A DNA stretch of 64,000 bases from Undibacterium pigrum (GTDB lineage: Bacteria; Pseudomonadota; Gammaproteobacteria; Burkholderiales; Burkholderiaceae_D): contig NZ_QJKB01000001.1 in NCBI RefSeq assembly GCF_003201815.1, positions 62,001 to 126,000 of the forward strand. Reading direction: 5' to 3'. Of the stretch, positions 45,634-54,847 are shown piece by piece. The number at the start of each line of letters is the position of its first letter. Positions within the stretch are counted from its first letter, which is position 1. Both the position numbers and the translations under genes were made by a program. The notes below the pieces were generated by a model. The model ran no database searches, was not told the origin of the DNA, and saw only the letters and a list, made by a program, of their open reading frames with translations.

Positions 45634-46551
45634 ATGATAGGGCGCACCGATTTCACTGACAGAACGGCCTTCGACACCAAAGGTCTCGATGAGCTCAAGC
45701 AGTCGGCCAAAAATAATTCGCCTGAAGCGATCAGGGGGGCTGCCCAGCAATTTGAAGCCTTGTTCATGAACATGATGCTGAAGTCCATGCGTCAGGCTGG
45801 TGGCCAGGACGGCCCTTTCGATAGTGAACAAAGCCGCATGTACACTTCCATGCTGGATCAGCAATTGTCCCAGACTATGGCCAAGAAGGGAGTTGGTCTG
45901 GCAGATGTGCTGGTCAGGCAACTGTCCAATAATGCCATGAACCAGGCGCTGGAAGCTGATACCGCGAATAAACCTGGAGGGATGGGCGGTCCTGCCAGTT
46001 CAGCCAGTGTGCGAGGCATCAATAATTATCTGGATAATCTGAAGTTCGAGCAAATGCCAGCGAATGCGCCCAAGACGGCGTTCACCGGTCCAAATCATGT
46101 CCGTGAGTTCCAGGAGAAACTCACAGCGCATGCTGAACAGGCCAGTCAGGAAACTGGTATTCCTGCGAAATTCATGCTGGGTCAGGCTGCTTTGGAAAGT
46201 GGCTGGGGACGGCGGGAAATCAAGACCGCAGATGGTTCAAGCAGCCATAATATTTTTGGTATGAAAGCGACCAAAGGCTGGAAAGGTAAAACAGTTGATG
46301 CCGTTACAACAGAATATGTCAACGGTGTTGCTCAGCGCAAAGTCGAAAAATTCAAGGCTTATGATACTTATGCCGATGCATTTAAAGATTATGCAAAATT
46401 GATCACGAAGAACCCACGTTATGAAAACGTGATGGCTAATGCCAAAGATGCAACAAGCTTTGCTCAGGGCTTGCAAAGAGCCGGTTATGCAACCGATCCT
46501 GAGTATGCCAACAAGTTAACAAAAATCATCAAAAATTCCCTTTCAACATAA
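45634..46551 (+). CDS. flgJ: Flagellar rod assembly protein / muramidase FlgJ
   Basis: FlgJ has two parts: an N-terminal rod-capping domain (about residues 28-100, QFEALFMNMMLKSMRQAGG) and a C-terminal GH73 peptidoglycan hydrolase (about 150-300, with GQAALESGWG and the predicted catalytic Glu188). The muramidase opens the cell wall for the rod. The ATG at 45634 with AAGGA at 45623-45627 is preferred over the GTG three bases earlier. Length is about 305 residues. Confidence 0.95.
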   Translation: MIGRTDFTDRTAFDTKGLDELKQSAKNNSPEAIRGAAQQFEALFMNMMLKSMRQAGGQDGPFDSEQSRMYTSMLDQQLSQTMAKKGVGLADVLVRQLSNNAMNQALEADTANKPGGMGGPASSASVRGINNYLDNLKFEQMPANAPKTAFTGPNHVREFQEKLTAHAEQASQETGIPAKFMLGQAALESGWGRREIKTADGSSSHNIFGMKATKGWKGKTVDAVTTEYVNGVAQRKVEKFKAYDTYADAFKDYAKLITKNPRYENVMANAKDATSFAQGLQRAGYATDPEYANKLTKIIKNSLST

Positions 46552-46578
46552 GTTGTCCCAGTGAAAGTGTAATCAGAT

Positions 46579-46605
46579 TAAAGTTTTGCAGAAACTCACC
46601 GAAAA
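46579..46605 (+). promoter_or_regulatory. Sigma-28-like promoter of flgK-flgL
   Basis: TAAA (46579-46582), then 15 bases, then ACCGAAAA (46598-46605) matches the sigma-28 boxes with two mismatches in the second box. It lies about 50 bp before the flgK start. flgKL are late flagellar genes under FliA control in other bacteria, which supports the call. Confidence 0.6.
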
Positions 46606-46656
46606 CATGATTGATAGCACTGGGTAGCTAACTTAGCAAAAAGAGCAGGTTCAATT

Positions 46657-48915
46657 ATGGGTTCAAATATATTTGGCGTAGGCAAATCAGCCCTGGCAGC
46701 AGCTCAGCTGGGTATAGTCACGACCGGCCACAATATTGCCAACGCATCAACCCCAGGTTATAACCGCCAAACCATACTGCAAGCTGCGAATGAACCGCAA
46801 AATCTTGGTGGTTCATTCATAGGGCAGGGTGTTTCAGTCACCCAGATACAACGCCAGTACAATTCCTTTTTGAGTAATCAGGTCAATGCATCGCAGTCTG
46901 CCAAAAATCAGGCGGATGTCTATTATTCACAGATCAGCCAGATCAATAATCTGGTGGCAGACCCGACTGCAGGCGTTACGCCTGCCTTGCAGGACTTTTT
47001 CAAGGCTTTCCAGAATCTGGCTGCCAGCCCGAATGGCACGGCTGGTGCTGCCGCCCGCCAGGCAGCGGTATCTTCTGCGCAATCACTGGCCGGACGCTTG
47101 AATGGTTTGCAGACGCGTCTCGATCAAATTTCTGCCGATGTGAATGGACAGATAGAATCGACTGTCGGCGCTATCAATAGTTATGCGTCACAATTGGCTA
47201 ATTTGAACGATGTCATTGAACAAGCCCAGGGCATATCCAGTAGCAGTAGCGGCCCGAATGATTTGCTTGATCAGAGAGATCAGCTTGTTACTGAGTTGAG
47301 CAAGCTGACCAAGGTCAGCGTTGTACCGCAGGGTGCCAAATATAATATATTTATAGGCAATGGTCAGCCTTTGGTTCTTGGTAGTGATGTCACCAAATTG
47401 CAAGTCAGCCAATCATTGACTGATCCAACCCGTACTCAGGTGTCGTATGTTACCAATGGTGCCAATGTGCTGTTGCCGGAAAATAGTTTCGGTGGTGGTA
47501 AACTGGGTGGCCTGTTTGATTTCAGGTCCGGCACTCTTGATACAGCAAGAAATGGGATAGGGCGTATCGCCATTGGCATTGCAACCCAGTTTAATGACCA
47601 GCAAAAGCTGGGCCTGGATTTGAATGGCCAGGTCGGCGGTAATTTATTTAATATCGGCGGGCCTATCTCCACGCCAAGTTCACTGAACACGTCGACCGCG
47701 GCTATTAATGCCACGATCACTGATACTTCAGCCTTGACGACCAGTGATTATCGCCTGCAATTCATAGGTGGTAATTACAAGATCACGCGCTTGTCGGATG
47801 GTGCTTCACAGACTACGACAAACTTGCCTTTGAAATTTGACGGTATCAATTTTCAGCTGGCGCCACCTCCAGCCGCAGCGGTTCCTGCTGCCGGCGATGA
47901 ATACCTGATCAGACCAACGGCTGCTGGTGGTTCCAGCATATCTGTCGCTGTTCAGGACCCGGCCAAGCTGGCGGCGGCTGGCCCGTTGAATACGTCTTTC
48001 CCTACAACAAATACCGGCACTGGTAAAATCAGTGCGGGTGTAGCCAACTCGCAAGTGGCTACGGCCAGTAATTCAGCAACAGCAACCATAGGCCCGGCAA
48101 CGGCTGATGATTCATTTATTGGATCTACACTGACTGCGCCAGTGACACTGACATTTGCCTCACCGGCCAATACCCTGACTGGTTTTCCTGCGGGGGCGAC
48201 TGTGTCCGTGAAGGTGGGGGCGGTCACTACTAATTACCCACCACCGGCAACAGTGCCCTATACCAGTGGTGCAACGATCAGCTTTAGTGGTATCAGCTTT
48301 GCCATCTCTGACGGTGCTGCGCCTCCTGCCAATGGCAATACTTTTACACTGTCAGCCGCATTGCCAGTGGCAGCGTCTACCCTGACCTATAATTCGGCTG
48401 GTAATACCTTGACTGGCTTCCCTGCTACAGCCAATGTAACAGTGACAAATGGCAGTACTTCAACGACTTATCCTGCAGGTTCAGCAATTCCATATACTGC
48501 CGGTTCTACTATCAGTTATAACGGCATCAGTTTTTCTGTCTCTGGCAGTCCTGCCAATGGGGATGTATTTAATGTAGGCCCGAATACCAATGGCTCTGGT
48601 GACAACCGCAATGCCGTTATCCTGAGCAGCTTGCAGACACAAAATACCATAGGCGGCAAAACCACGACTTTCCAGGGTGGTTATGCCCAGTTCGTCAGTC
48701 TGGTTGGTAACAAGGCACATGAAGTAGAAATTACCAGCGCCTCAGAAACCAAGTTGCTGGCGCAGAACATTACTGCGCAACAGACAGAGTCCGGCGTTAA
48801 TCTGGATGAAGAAGCCGCCAATTTATTACGTTACCAGCAGGCTTATCAGGCTGCTGGTAAATTGATGCAAATAGCAAGTACATTGTTCGATGCCTTATTG
48901 GCCTTGGGCAGATAG
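46657..48915 (+). CDS. flgK: Hook-associated protein 1 (FlgK), enlarged by repeated modules
   Basis: FlgK is the first hook-filament junction protein. The flagellar ends are typical: ALAAAQLGIVTTGHNIANA near residues 12-30 and NLLRYQQAYQAAGKLMQIAS near 722-741. The product has 752 residues, about 200 more than E. coli FlgK. The extra length lies in the exposed middle: three related modules at about 363-420, 494-566 and 574-642, each with an I-x-F-x-G-I-x-F-type core and a closing GD/NG-x-F. The last two are close copies (NTLTGFPA, PYT-x-G-x-TIS). A similar module occurs in FlgL. Confidence 0.94.
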   Translation: MGSNIFGVGKSALAAAQLGIVTTGHNIANASTPGYNRQTILQAANEPQNLGGSFIGQGVSVTQIQRQYNSFLSNQVNASQSAKNQADVYYSQISQINNLVADPTAGVTPALQDFFKAFQNLAASPNGTAGAAARQAAVSSAQSLAGRLNGLQTRLDQISADVNGQIESTVGAINSYASQLANLNDVIEQAQGISSSSSGPNDLLDQRDQLVTELSKLTKVSVVPQGAKYNIFIGNGQPLVLGSDVTKLQVSQSLTDPTRTQVSYVTNGANVLLPENSFGGGKLGGLFDFRSGTLDTARNGIGRIAIGIATQFNDQQKLGLDLNGQVGGNLFNIGGPISTPSSLNTSTAAINATITDTSALTTSDYRLQFIGGNYKITRLSDGASQTTTNLPLKFDGINFQLAPPPAAAVPAAGDEYLIRPTAAGGSSISVAVQDPAKLAAAGPLNTSFPTTNTGTGKISAGVANSQVATASNSATATIGPATADDSFIGSTLTAPVTLTFASPANTLTGFPAGATVSVKVGAVTTNYPPPATVPYTSGATISFSGISFAISDGAAPPANGNTFTLSAALPVAASTLTYNSAGNTLTGFPATANVTVTNGSTSTTYPAGSAIPYTAGSTISYNGISFSVSGSPANGDVFNVGPNTNGSGDNRNAVILSSLQTQNTIGGKTTTFQGGYAQFVSLVGNKAHEVEITSASETKLLAQNITAQQTESGVNLDEEAANLLRYQQAYQAAGKLMQIASTLFDALLALGR

Positions 48916-48923
48916 AGGTAATC

Positions 48924-50150
48924 ATGCGTATCAGTACTAGTACCATATATCAATCCGCTGGCACCAGAATTAGCGACTTGCAGGTAAGTGTGAACAAGAT
49001 TTCACAGCAAGTCTCATCTGGCCGCCGTGTGCTGACTCCTGCTGATGACCCTATTGCATCTGCAAGGGCATTGGTAATTTCCCAGTCTGACTCCTTGAAT
49101 ACCCAGTTTGCGACTAATCGTCAGGCGGCAAGAAATAATCTGAGCGCATCTGAAAGTGTATTGAGTAATGTCACTGATACCTTGCACAATATTAAAACCC
49201 TGATCGTCAAGGCAGGTAACGGTACGTATACAGATGCCGAGCGTGGTTTTATCGCGCAGGAATTGCAGGGCAATCTTGACCAGTTGTTTGGACAGGCCAA
49301 TGCGACTGATGGTACTGGCAATTATCTGTTTTCCGGCTTTAATACCACGACAGCGCCATATTCAAAAAAAGCAGGTGGCGCGACTTATAATGGTGACCTG
49401 GGACAAAGATTTATCCAGGCGGATTCTTCCAGGCAAATACCTTTGAGTGGCCCTGGTACTGACATTTTTGAGAATATCCGTACCTCGCCAGGGCAGTTCA
49501 ATGTCCAGCCTAATCCCTCAAATGCTGGTCTGGCAGTGGCTGCAGCCACCATCAATGTACCCACCTCGGCGAATTTGACAGGCAATAATTACGAAGTCGC
49601 CTTCGATAACCTGGGTACTTCATTTACTGTCACCAATAAAACCACCAATACAGTTGTGGTGCCATTAACACCTTATGTCAGCGGCACACCGATTACCTTT
49701 GATGGCATAGATTTGAGTGTCACCAATGCGGTTGGGCCACCAGTCAGTGCGCCGGGGCCAGGTGACAAGTTCACTGTGCAGCCTGGCAACCAGAATATTT
49801 TCGAGACTGTAACCGATATCATCAATGCCCTGAATATACCGGCCGGTACAGCGACTGCAAAAAAAGAACTGACTGCAGCACTGAATCAGGGTAATAACAA
49901 CGTCGACAAGTCACTTAATAATATATTGACTGTACGTGCGCAACTGGGTACCAGCCTCAAGGAACTGGACGACCTTGATACAGAAGGAGATGCCAAGGGC
50001 GTAGCCTTCAAGCAAGACTTGTCTGCTCTGCTGGATCTGGATTATGCCGTGGCCCTGACTGAACTCAGTCAGCAACAAGTAACTTTGCAGGCAGCACAGC
50101 AGTCTTTTGTCAAAACTTCTGGATTGTCATTATTTGACTATATTCGCTGA
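48924..50150 (+). CDS. flgL: Hook-associated protein 3 (FlgL)
   Basis: FlgL is the second junction protein, between FlgK and flagellin. The 408-residue product has flagellin-like ends: RISTSTIYQSAGTRISDLQ at the start, TPADDPIASARAL near 38-50, and QAAQQSFVKTSGLSLFDYIR at the end. Residues 219-287 carry a module like those in FlgK (ITFDGIDLSV and GDKFTVQPGN). E. coli FlgL is about 317 residues, so this is also enlarged. A terminator follows directly. Confidence 0.94.
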   Translation: MRISTSTIYQSAGTRISDLQVSVNKISQQVSSGRRVLTPADDPIASARALVISQSDSLNTQFATNRQAARNNLSASESVLSNVTDTLHNIKTLIVKAGNGTYTDAERGFIAQELQGNLDQLFGQANATDGTGNYLFSGFNTTTAPYSKKAGGATYNGDLGQRFIQADSSRQIPLSGPGTDIFENIRTSPGQFNVQPNPSNAGLAVAAATINVPTSANLTGNNYEVAFDNLGTSFTVTNKTTNTVVVPLTPYVSGTPITFDGIDLSVTNAVGPPVSAPGPGDKFTVQPGNQNIFETVTDIINALNIPAGTATAKKELTAALNQGNNNVDKSLNNILTVRAQLGTSLKELDDLDTEGDAKGVAFKQDLSALLDLDYAVALTELSQQQVTLQAAQQSFVKTSGLSLFDYIR

Positions 50151-50175
50151 TTAATTTGACATCAGTTTAAAAAAC

Positions 50176-50206
50176 AAAAGCAGCCCAGGCTGCTTTTTGT
50201 TTTTTG
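50176..50206 (+). terminator. Intrinsic terminator after flgL
   Basis: AAAAGCAGC (50176-50184) pairs with GCTGCTTTT (50189-50197) across a four-base loop and is followed by a T-rich run. It ends the flg operon. Confidence 0.85.
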
Positions 50207-50253
50207 TTATTCCACTTTTACATTGCACTTATCTGTGCCTGAATAAGTGTCAT

Positions 50254-50523
50254 TTAAATTTTTTCCATATCTTCTGCATCCAGTGCAATCACATGGGTTT
50301 GCATGATGCCGTGTTCATCGTGCCATTCACGTACTACGCAGGGCGCTCCTTCTTCATCCATGTCTATGACTTTGAAGAACTGACCTATCATTGATTCAAT
50401 CAGGATACGTTCATCTGCAGGGAAACTCTTGATAAATCTTTTGTCGAGATTGACTACGCGTACGATATCGCCCACGACGACGGGCTGGTTTTTGCAATCG
50501 ACAGCGGTTTGAGGTGCAGACAT
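50254..50523 (-). CDS. Small cytoplasmic protein of unknown function
   Basis: The ATG at 50523 gives 89 residues; a longer frame starting near 50610 has no good start. The sequence is acidic with alternating hydrophobic residues (GDIVRVVNLDKRFIKSFP, then FFKVIDMDEEGAPCVVREW), which looks like a small beta-rich barrel fold. No signal peptide, membrane helix or known motif was seen. It lies convergent to flgL and downstream of the OPT transporter gene on the same strand. Confidence 0.55.
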   Translation of the reverse strand: MSAPQTAVDCKNQPVVVGDIVRVVNLDKRFIKSFPADERILIESMIGQFFKVIDMDEEGAPCVVREWHDEHGIMQTHVIALDAEDMEKI

Positions 50524-50656
50524 GGCTATTTCCGGTAAATTATTTTCAGATATTGTACTTGGTCTCTGCCATTCTGCAGCAGGCAAAATAAAAAGGCTTG
50601 ATTGTTTCAAACAATCAAGCCTTCAGATCCCAGACTTTATATCCTGGAAATTATAG

Positions 50657-52927
50657 TCAGGAAGCTTTCTTTTCCCGTGCTACCCAATACAGGGCAAAGG
50701 CAATCAAAAGATAAGGGATCATGGACAATGCATTGGCATTGGCACCTTCAAAGAAGGGGTTGTTTGCCGTAGCCCAGTCACCAATTTTCTTGTCGAAATC
50801 GGTCAGGATGCCTGCTGTGAATGCAATCACAATACCAGCCAGCGCGCCACCGGCTATGTAGCCAGATGACAGCAAGACACCAGAGCTACGGTCACCCGCT
50901 GCCTGTTTCTCTTCTTCACTGAGATTCTTGTTGTGCTCAAGCTTGTTATTACGACGGTCTACTGCCCAGCGTATCATGCCGCCGACAAACAGAGGGGCAG
51001 AGGATGACAGCGGCAAATACACGCCCACTGCAAAGGCCAGCGACGGGATGCCTGCCATTTCCAGTACCAGTGCAATCATTACGCCAAACAAGACCAGGGT
51101 CCAGGGCAGTTGTTGGTCAAGAATGCCCTTGATGATGTAAGACATCAGCACGGCTTTAGGCGCATCATATTTCTTGACTTCAGTGCCATCAGGGCGCTTG
51201 TTGTAAGCACCATTGATACCCGGGTCAACCAGATAGACCGCCTTGCCTGCATTATCAACAAAGTATTTACCAGCAGGGCCGCCGACATTGTCATTCTTGT
51301 GCCAGACCTTGTAAGTACCTTTGTCTGTATCAGCTTGCGGGCCTTGCAGTTGTGCAGTGTCGGTCAATTTTGATGCATCTGTCTGCAGAGCAGGGGCAAC
51401 CTGAGCTGCTGGTACATACACAGTGCCGGAGTCATTCAACTTCAACAGGATAGGGCCAAGAATCAGAGCAGACGACAGGGCACCAGCCAGGATCGCATAT
51501 TGCTGCAAACGCGGTGTCGAACCGACGATGTAACCGGTTTTCAAATCCTGTGACGTCGTACCAGCATTGCTGGAAGCGATACAGACTATTGCACCAACAG
51601 ACAGGGCAGTCACATAATACTGACCACCAGTCCAGCCCATGATCAGGAAGATCAGGCAAGTGAACAGCAGAGTCGCCACCGTCATGCCAGAGATGGGGTT
51701 GGAAGAAGAACCTATCTCACCCGTCAGGCGGGAAGAGACCGTGGCAAACAGGAAACCGAATACCAGGATTAACAAGGCACCCAGGAAATTCATGTGCAGC
51801 GGTGTCGCAAATGTAATGACAGCGATAATGGCCAGCGCGCCGATGACAACCCACTTCATCGGGATATCCTGATCAGTGCGTAAGGGCGCAGTCGCTGCTG
51901 CAGCACCTTTGCCCAGACCAGACAAGCCAGCCGACAGACTGCGCCAGATCGTAGGCATAGCGCGTGCCAGACTGACCAGGCCACCGGCAGCAACAGCGCC
52001 AGCGCCTATGTACAGGATATAAGCACCACGCACATCATGTGAACTCATTTCACTGATGAGCTTGGTTCCAGGGGCCAGAGGTACACTCAATGCGTCACCA
52101 AAGAACTTGATCATTGGTATCAGCAGAAGATAAGACATGACACCGCCGGCTGCCATCACGGCGGCAATGCGCGGGCCGATGATATAGCCTACACCCAGCA
52201 ATTCAGGCGATACTTCTGCACCCAGCGAACCACCTTTCAGTGGTGCGCCAAATACAACTTCCGGCGTATCTTTCCAGCCTTTGAGGGCAACGTTGGCTAT
52301 CTTGTACAGCAGGCCGATACCAAAGCCGCCAAAGATAATCGCGGCACGCTTGCTGGCATCATCTGCTGCATTTGGATTATTCTTTTCACCGGCAGCTTCG
52401 CGGGAAGAGTCGGTCGCTGCTGCCTTCAAGACCTCGGCACATGCCGTACCTTCAGGGTATTTCAGCTCATCGTGCTTTTCCACAATCATGGTTCTGCGCA
52501 TGGGGATCATGAGCAAGATACCCAGCAAACCGCCGAGGCAGCCCACCAGCATGACACGGGAAATTTCCAGATCAAAACCCAGGATCAGGATGGCTGGCAT
52601 GGTTACGCCCAGGCCAAAGGCCAGGGATTCACCAGCGGAACCTGCGGTCTGGGTAATACTGTTTTCCAGGATGGTCGCGTCTTTTGCGCCCAGCTTGTTA
52701 CCTAGGCGGAACAGGGTGATGGCAATGACGGCTACCGGTATCGAGGCACTGACGGTCAGGCCGACCTTGAGTACCAGATACAAGGATGATGCACCGAAAA
52801 CCATGCCAAGTAATACGCCCATGATCAGGGCTCTTGCGGTCATTTCGGGAAGGTGGGCTGAGGCCGGGATATAGGGCTTGAACCCTGAGCCCGGCTTGGC
52901 AGCGGGTGTTGACATTTCTGTTGGCAT
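50657..52927 (-). CDS. OPT-family oligopeptide transporter
   Basis: The ATG at 52927 with AGGTAG upstream gives 756 residues; further upstream starts are unlikely. There are about 15 hydrophobic segments. The N-terminal ALIMGVLLGMVFGASSLYL and the repeated Gly-rich helices are typical of bacterial oligopeptide/metallophore transporters of the OPT superfamily. A hydrophilic stretch of about 100 residues (near 530-630) lies between membrane helices. A perfect 9-bp hairpin, 52996-53021, lies in the upstream leader. Confidence 0.9.
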   Translation of the reverse strand: MPTEMSTPAAKPGSGFKPYIPASAHLPEMTARALIMGVLLGMVFGASSLYLVLKVGLTVSASIPVAVIAITLFRLGNKLGAKDATILENSITQTAGSAGESLAFGLGVTMPAILILGFDLEISRVMLVGCLGGLLGILLMIPMRRTMIVEKHDELKYPEGTACAEVLKAAATDSSREAAGEKNNPNAADDASKRAAIIFGGFGIGLLYKIANVALKGWKDTPEVVFGAPLKGGSLGAEVSPELLGVGYIIGPRIAAVMAAGGVMSYLLLIPMIKFFGDALSVPLAPGTKLISEMSSHDVRGAYILYIGAGAVAAGGLVSLARAMPTIWRSLSAGLSGLGKGAAAATAPLRTDQDIPMKWVVIGALAIIAVITFATPLHMNFLGALLILVFGFLFATVSSRLTGEIGSSSNPISGMTVATLLFTCLIFLIMGWTGGQYYVTALSVGAIVCIASSNAGTTSQDLKTGYIVGSTPRLQQYAILAGALSSALILGPILLKLNDSGTVYVPAAQVAPALQTDASKLTDTAQLQGPQADTDKGTYKVWHKNDNVGGPAGKYFVDNAGKAVYLVDPGINGAYNKRPDGTEVKKYDAPKAVLMSYIIKGILDQQLPWTLVLFGVMIALVLEMAGIPSLAFAVGVYLPLSSSAPLFVGGMIRWAVDRRNNKLEHNKNLSEEEKQAAGDRSSGVLLSSGYIAGGALAGIVIAFTAGILTDFDKKIGDWATANNPFFEGANANALSMIPYLLIAFALYWVAREKKAS

Positions 52928-52995
52928 TGGTCTACCTATTGTTGTCAAAAAGGCTGAATAAGAGGGTGATCCATTTTCAGCGTGGCGAATAAACA

Positions 52996-53021
52996 ATCCC
53001 CCTCTATCTCCTGAGGGGGAT
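52996..53021 (-). terminator. Stable hairpin between MFS and OPT genes
   Basis: ATCCCCCTC pairs perfectly with GAGGGGGAT around an 8-base loop. On the minus strand it is followed by T-rich sequence, so it could end the MFS transcript or form part of the OPT leader. Confidence 0.5.
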
Positions 53022-53085
53022 CGATGAAAAAACATAAATATTCGCGCATTATCACGCTTTTTTCAGCCTGTTTGCAATGCCATCC

Positions 53086-54375
53086 TTAAACTTGTTGCAT
53101 CTCCTCTTGTTTACTCAGGCGTGGCAAGGCCGTAATGCCGCGGATGATGGGGTTTTTTGCTGCAAGTATCGCCAGCAGCAGGGCGGCACCACCGGCAAAG
53201 CCCAGGGCATAACGCAAACCCATATGCTCACCCAGCCAGCCACCGATCAAGGCGCCAGGGCCTGCCGGTATCAATATCAGCCAGCGCATGGTGCTGGTCA
53301 TGCGGCCCAGCATGGCTTCTGGTGTAACTGCCTGACGCAAAGCCAGGAAGTTAATGAAGATCAGCACGCCACCTATGGAGAAGCACATCAGCATGAAACC
53401 AAATGCCGCGATACCCCAGTTATTGGCAGGTGCCAAAGCCAGCAAACCCCAGCCCAGGCCGCAGACTGCCACGCCCAGCACCATGCAGGGACCAGGGCCG
53501 ATGTCACGGCTGATACGGCTGCCATATACACTGGCGATAATGGTACCCACACCCATGCCCATGTAACTGAGACCAACTGCCTGCTCGGACAAGCCCAGCT
53601 CACGCGTGGCAAACAGGATTTGTACAACCAGGGCCGCGTTGTAACAAAGCTGCCAGCCACCCACCGTCAGTGCCAGTGCGATGAGCAAAGGTTTATTGGC
53701 GACAAAGGACAGGCCCGCCTTCAAGTCACGCCAGAAATGTGCGTCTGCACGTGGCTCCCTGACTTCATTGACATGTATGCCACGCAGGATCAGGGCCGAG
53801 GTCAGCAGCAGAATAGCATCTGCCAGCAAGGCTATCGGCGCACCTAGCAGCTTGATCAATGCACCTGCCGTAGCAGGGCCAGCAACTTCAGCCCCTGAGG
53901 TTGCCAGGGCATTTTTTGCATGCGCTTCCACCAGGCGGTCACGCGGCACGATCTGTGTCAGTACGATTTGTGAAGCCGTACCTGCCGTGGTATTAACCAT
54001 GCCTATCATGAAACCAACTATATATAACCAGCTCATGTTCAGGTAACCCAGCCACCAGGCCACAGGTACGCTGGCGACCGAGATGGAAATCATGATTTCG
54101 CCAACTACATATACCGGCAACTTGCGCACCCTGTCCAGCCATACTCCAGAGGGCAGCGACAGCAAGACAAAAGGCAGGATTTCCATAAAGGTCAGCATGC
54201 CCATCTGGGTGGCACTCGCGTGCAGCAGCAGGGCGGCAGTCAGCGGCAGGGCCAGCATGGTGACCTGCGCACCAAATGAGCTGATCAGTATCGATGTCCA
54301 GAGACGCCGATAGACAAGATCGCGTAATAAATCCCGTTCCGGGAGTGAAAACATGTCTAAAATTTTATTTTTCAT
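53086..54375 (-). CDS. MFS transporter (enterobactin-exporter-like / MFS_3)
   Basis: The ATG at 54375 gives 429 residues with 12 membrane helices. The N-terminus and SLPSGVWLDRVRKLPVY (about residues 76-92) match the MFS_3 group that includes siderophore exporters such as EntS. No siderophore synthesis gene is nearby, so the substrate is unknown. The gene is divergent from the exonuclease gene, with an intergenic region rich in inverted repeats. Confidence 0.87.
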   Translation of the reverse strand: MKNKILDMFSLPERDLLRDLVYRRLWTSILISSFGAQVTMLALPLTAALLLHASATQMGMLTFMEILPFVLLSLPSGVWLDRVRKLPVYVVGEIMISISVASVPVAWWLGYLNMSWLYIVGFMIGMVNTTAGTASQIVLTQIVPRDRLVEAHAKNALATSGAEVAGPATAGALIKLLGAPIALLADAILLLTSALILRGIHVNEVREPRADAHFWRDLKAGLSFVANKPLLIALALTVGGWQLCYNAALVVQILFATRELGLSEQAVGLSYMGMGVGTIIASVYGSRISRDIGPGPCMVLGVAVCGLGWGLLALAPANNWGIAAFGFMLMCFSIGGVLIFINFLALRQAVTPEAMLGRMTSTMRWLILIPAGPGALIGGWLGEHMGLRYALGFAGGAALLLAILAAKNPIIRGITALPRLSKQEEMQQV

Positions 54376-54847
54376 GATGAGCAATACAATAATTTGCCCG
54401 TGTCTTTATTCTTGACGAGATGAATAGCAGTACACAGGTCTGGGCGTCTATGCGCAACCAGGATGTAGCAAAAAAAGCAAAGATGGATGACAGGTAATAT
54501 CTGGTATGGCGTGGTATTGCCATGTATTGCCTGAAATTGCTGGGTAAGCCGGGCAATGATTACTACCGTATCATCGGGGCATCTGGCGAATTGCGCAGAT
54601 TAGTCAAACTAATTAATAGGACTAGTTGGACCGGGTAGGGCTTTGGGCATGCGCAAAGCTACGTCGCCAGTGCTGAAAAGCCTGGTTGCACCACGGTGTT
54701 GCTAGTGACGCTGTAGTTTGCAAGTGCATTTACCCGAGTCCTGAGGATAGAAAGTGAATGAAAATTAAGGAGCATCACAGATTTTTATTGACGCACAGTG
54801 CATATAGATTGTATTGCTCTTCATAAGTTCCCGCTAGTGAAAAAAAT
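54376..54847. other. Long intergenic region rich in inverted repeats
   Basis: This 472-bp gap lies between the MFS gene on - and the exonuclease gene on +. Short frames lack starts and homology. The notable features are nested inverted repeats at 54583-54670 (annotated separately) and a possible promoter for the exonuclease gene, TTGACG (54788-54793) and TGTATT (54810-54815), 16 bp apart. Confidence 0.5.
54583..54670. promoter_or_regulatory. Candidate structured RNA or multi-operator region
   Basis: The outer arms CTGGCGA (54583-54589) and TCGCCAG (54664-54670) are perfect complements. Next inside, TTGCGCA (54591-54597) pairs with TGCGCAA (54650-54656). Inside these, ATTAGT (54599-54604) pairs with ACTAAT (54608-54613), and TAGTC (54601-54605) can pair with GACTA (54620-54624). 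A competing hairpin, GCTTTG (54640-54645) with CAAAGC (54654-54659), uses part of the second helix, so two folds exclude each other. That is riboswitch-like, but TTAGT-CAA-ACTAA also looks like a regulator operator. No known RNA class matched, and strand is undecided. Confidence 0.35.

Noticed and set aside
53077-53847. A 256-codon plus-strand open frame opposite the MFS gene
   Set aside because: It is an antisense shadow of a clear membrane transporter, rich in Gln, His and Ala as such shadows often are.
54640-54690. Possible c-di-GMP-I (GEMM) riboswitch, from the GCAAAGCTACG segment and a downstream GCCTGGTTGCACC
   Set aside because: The upstream GGGCAAACC box and GAAA-capped hairpin of that class are absent, so the match is partial and probably accidental.
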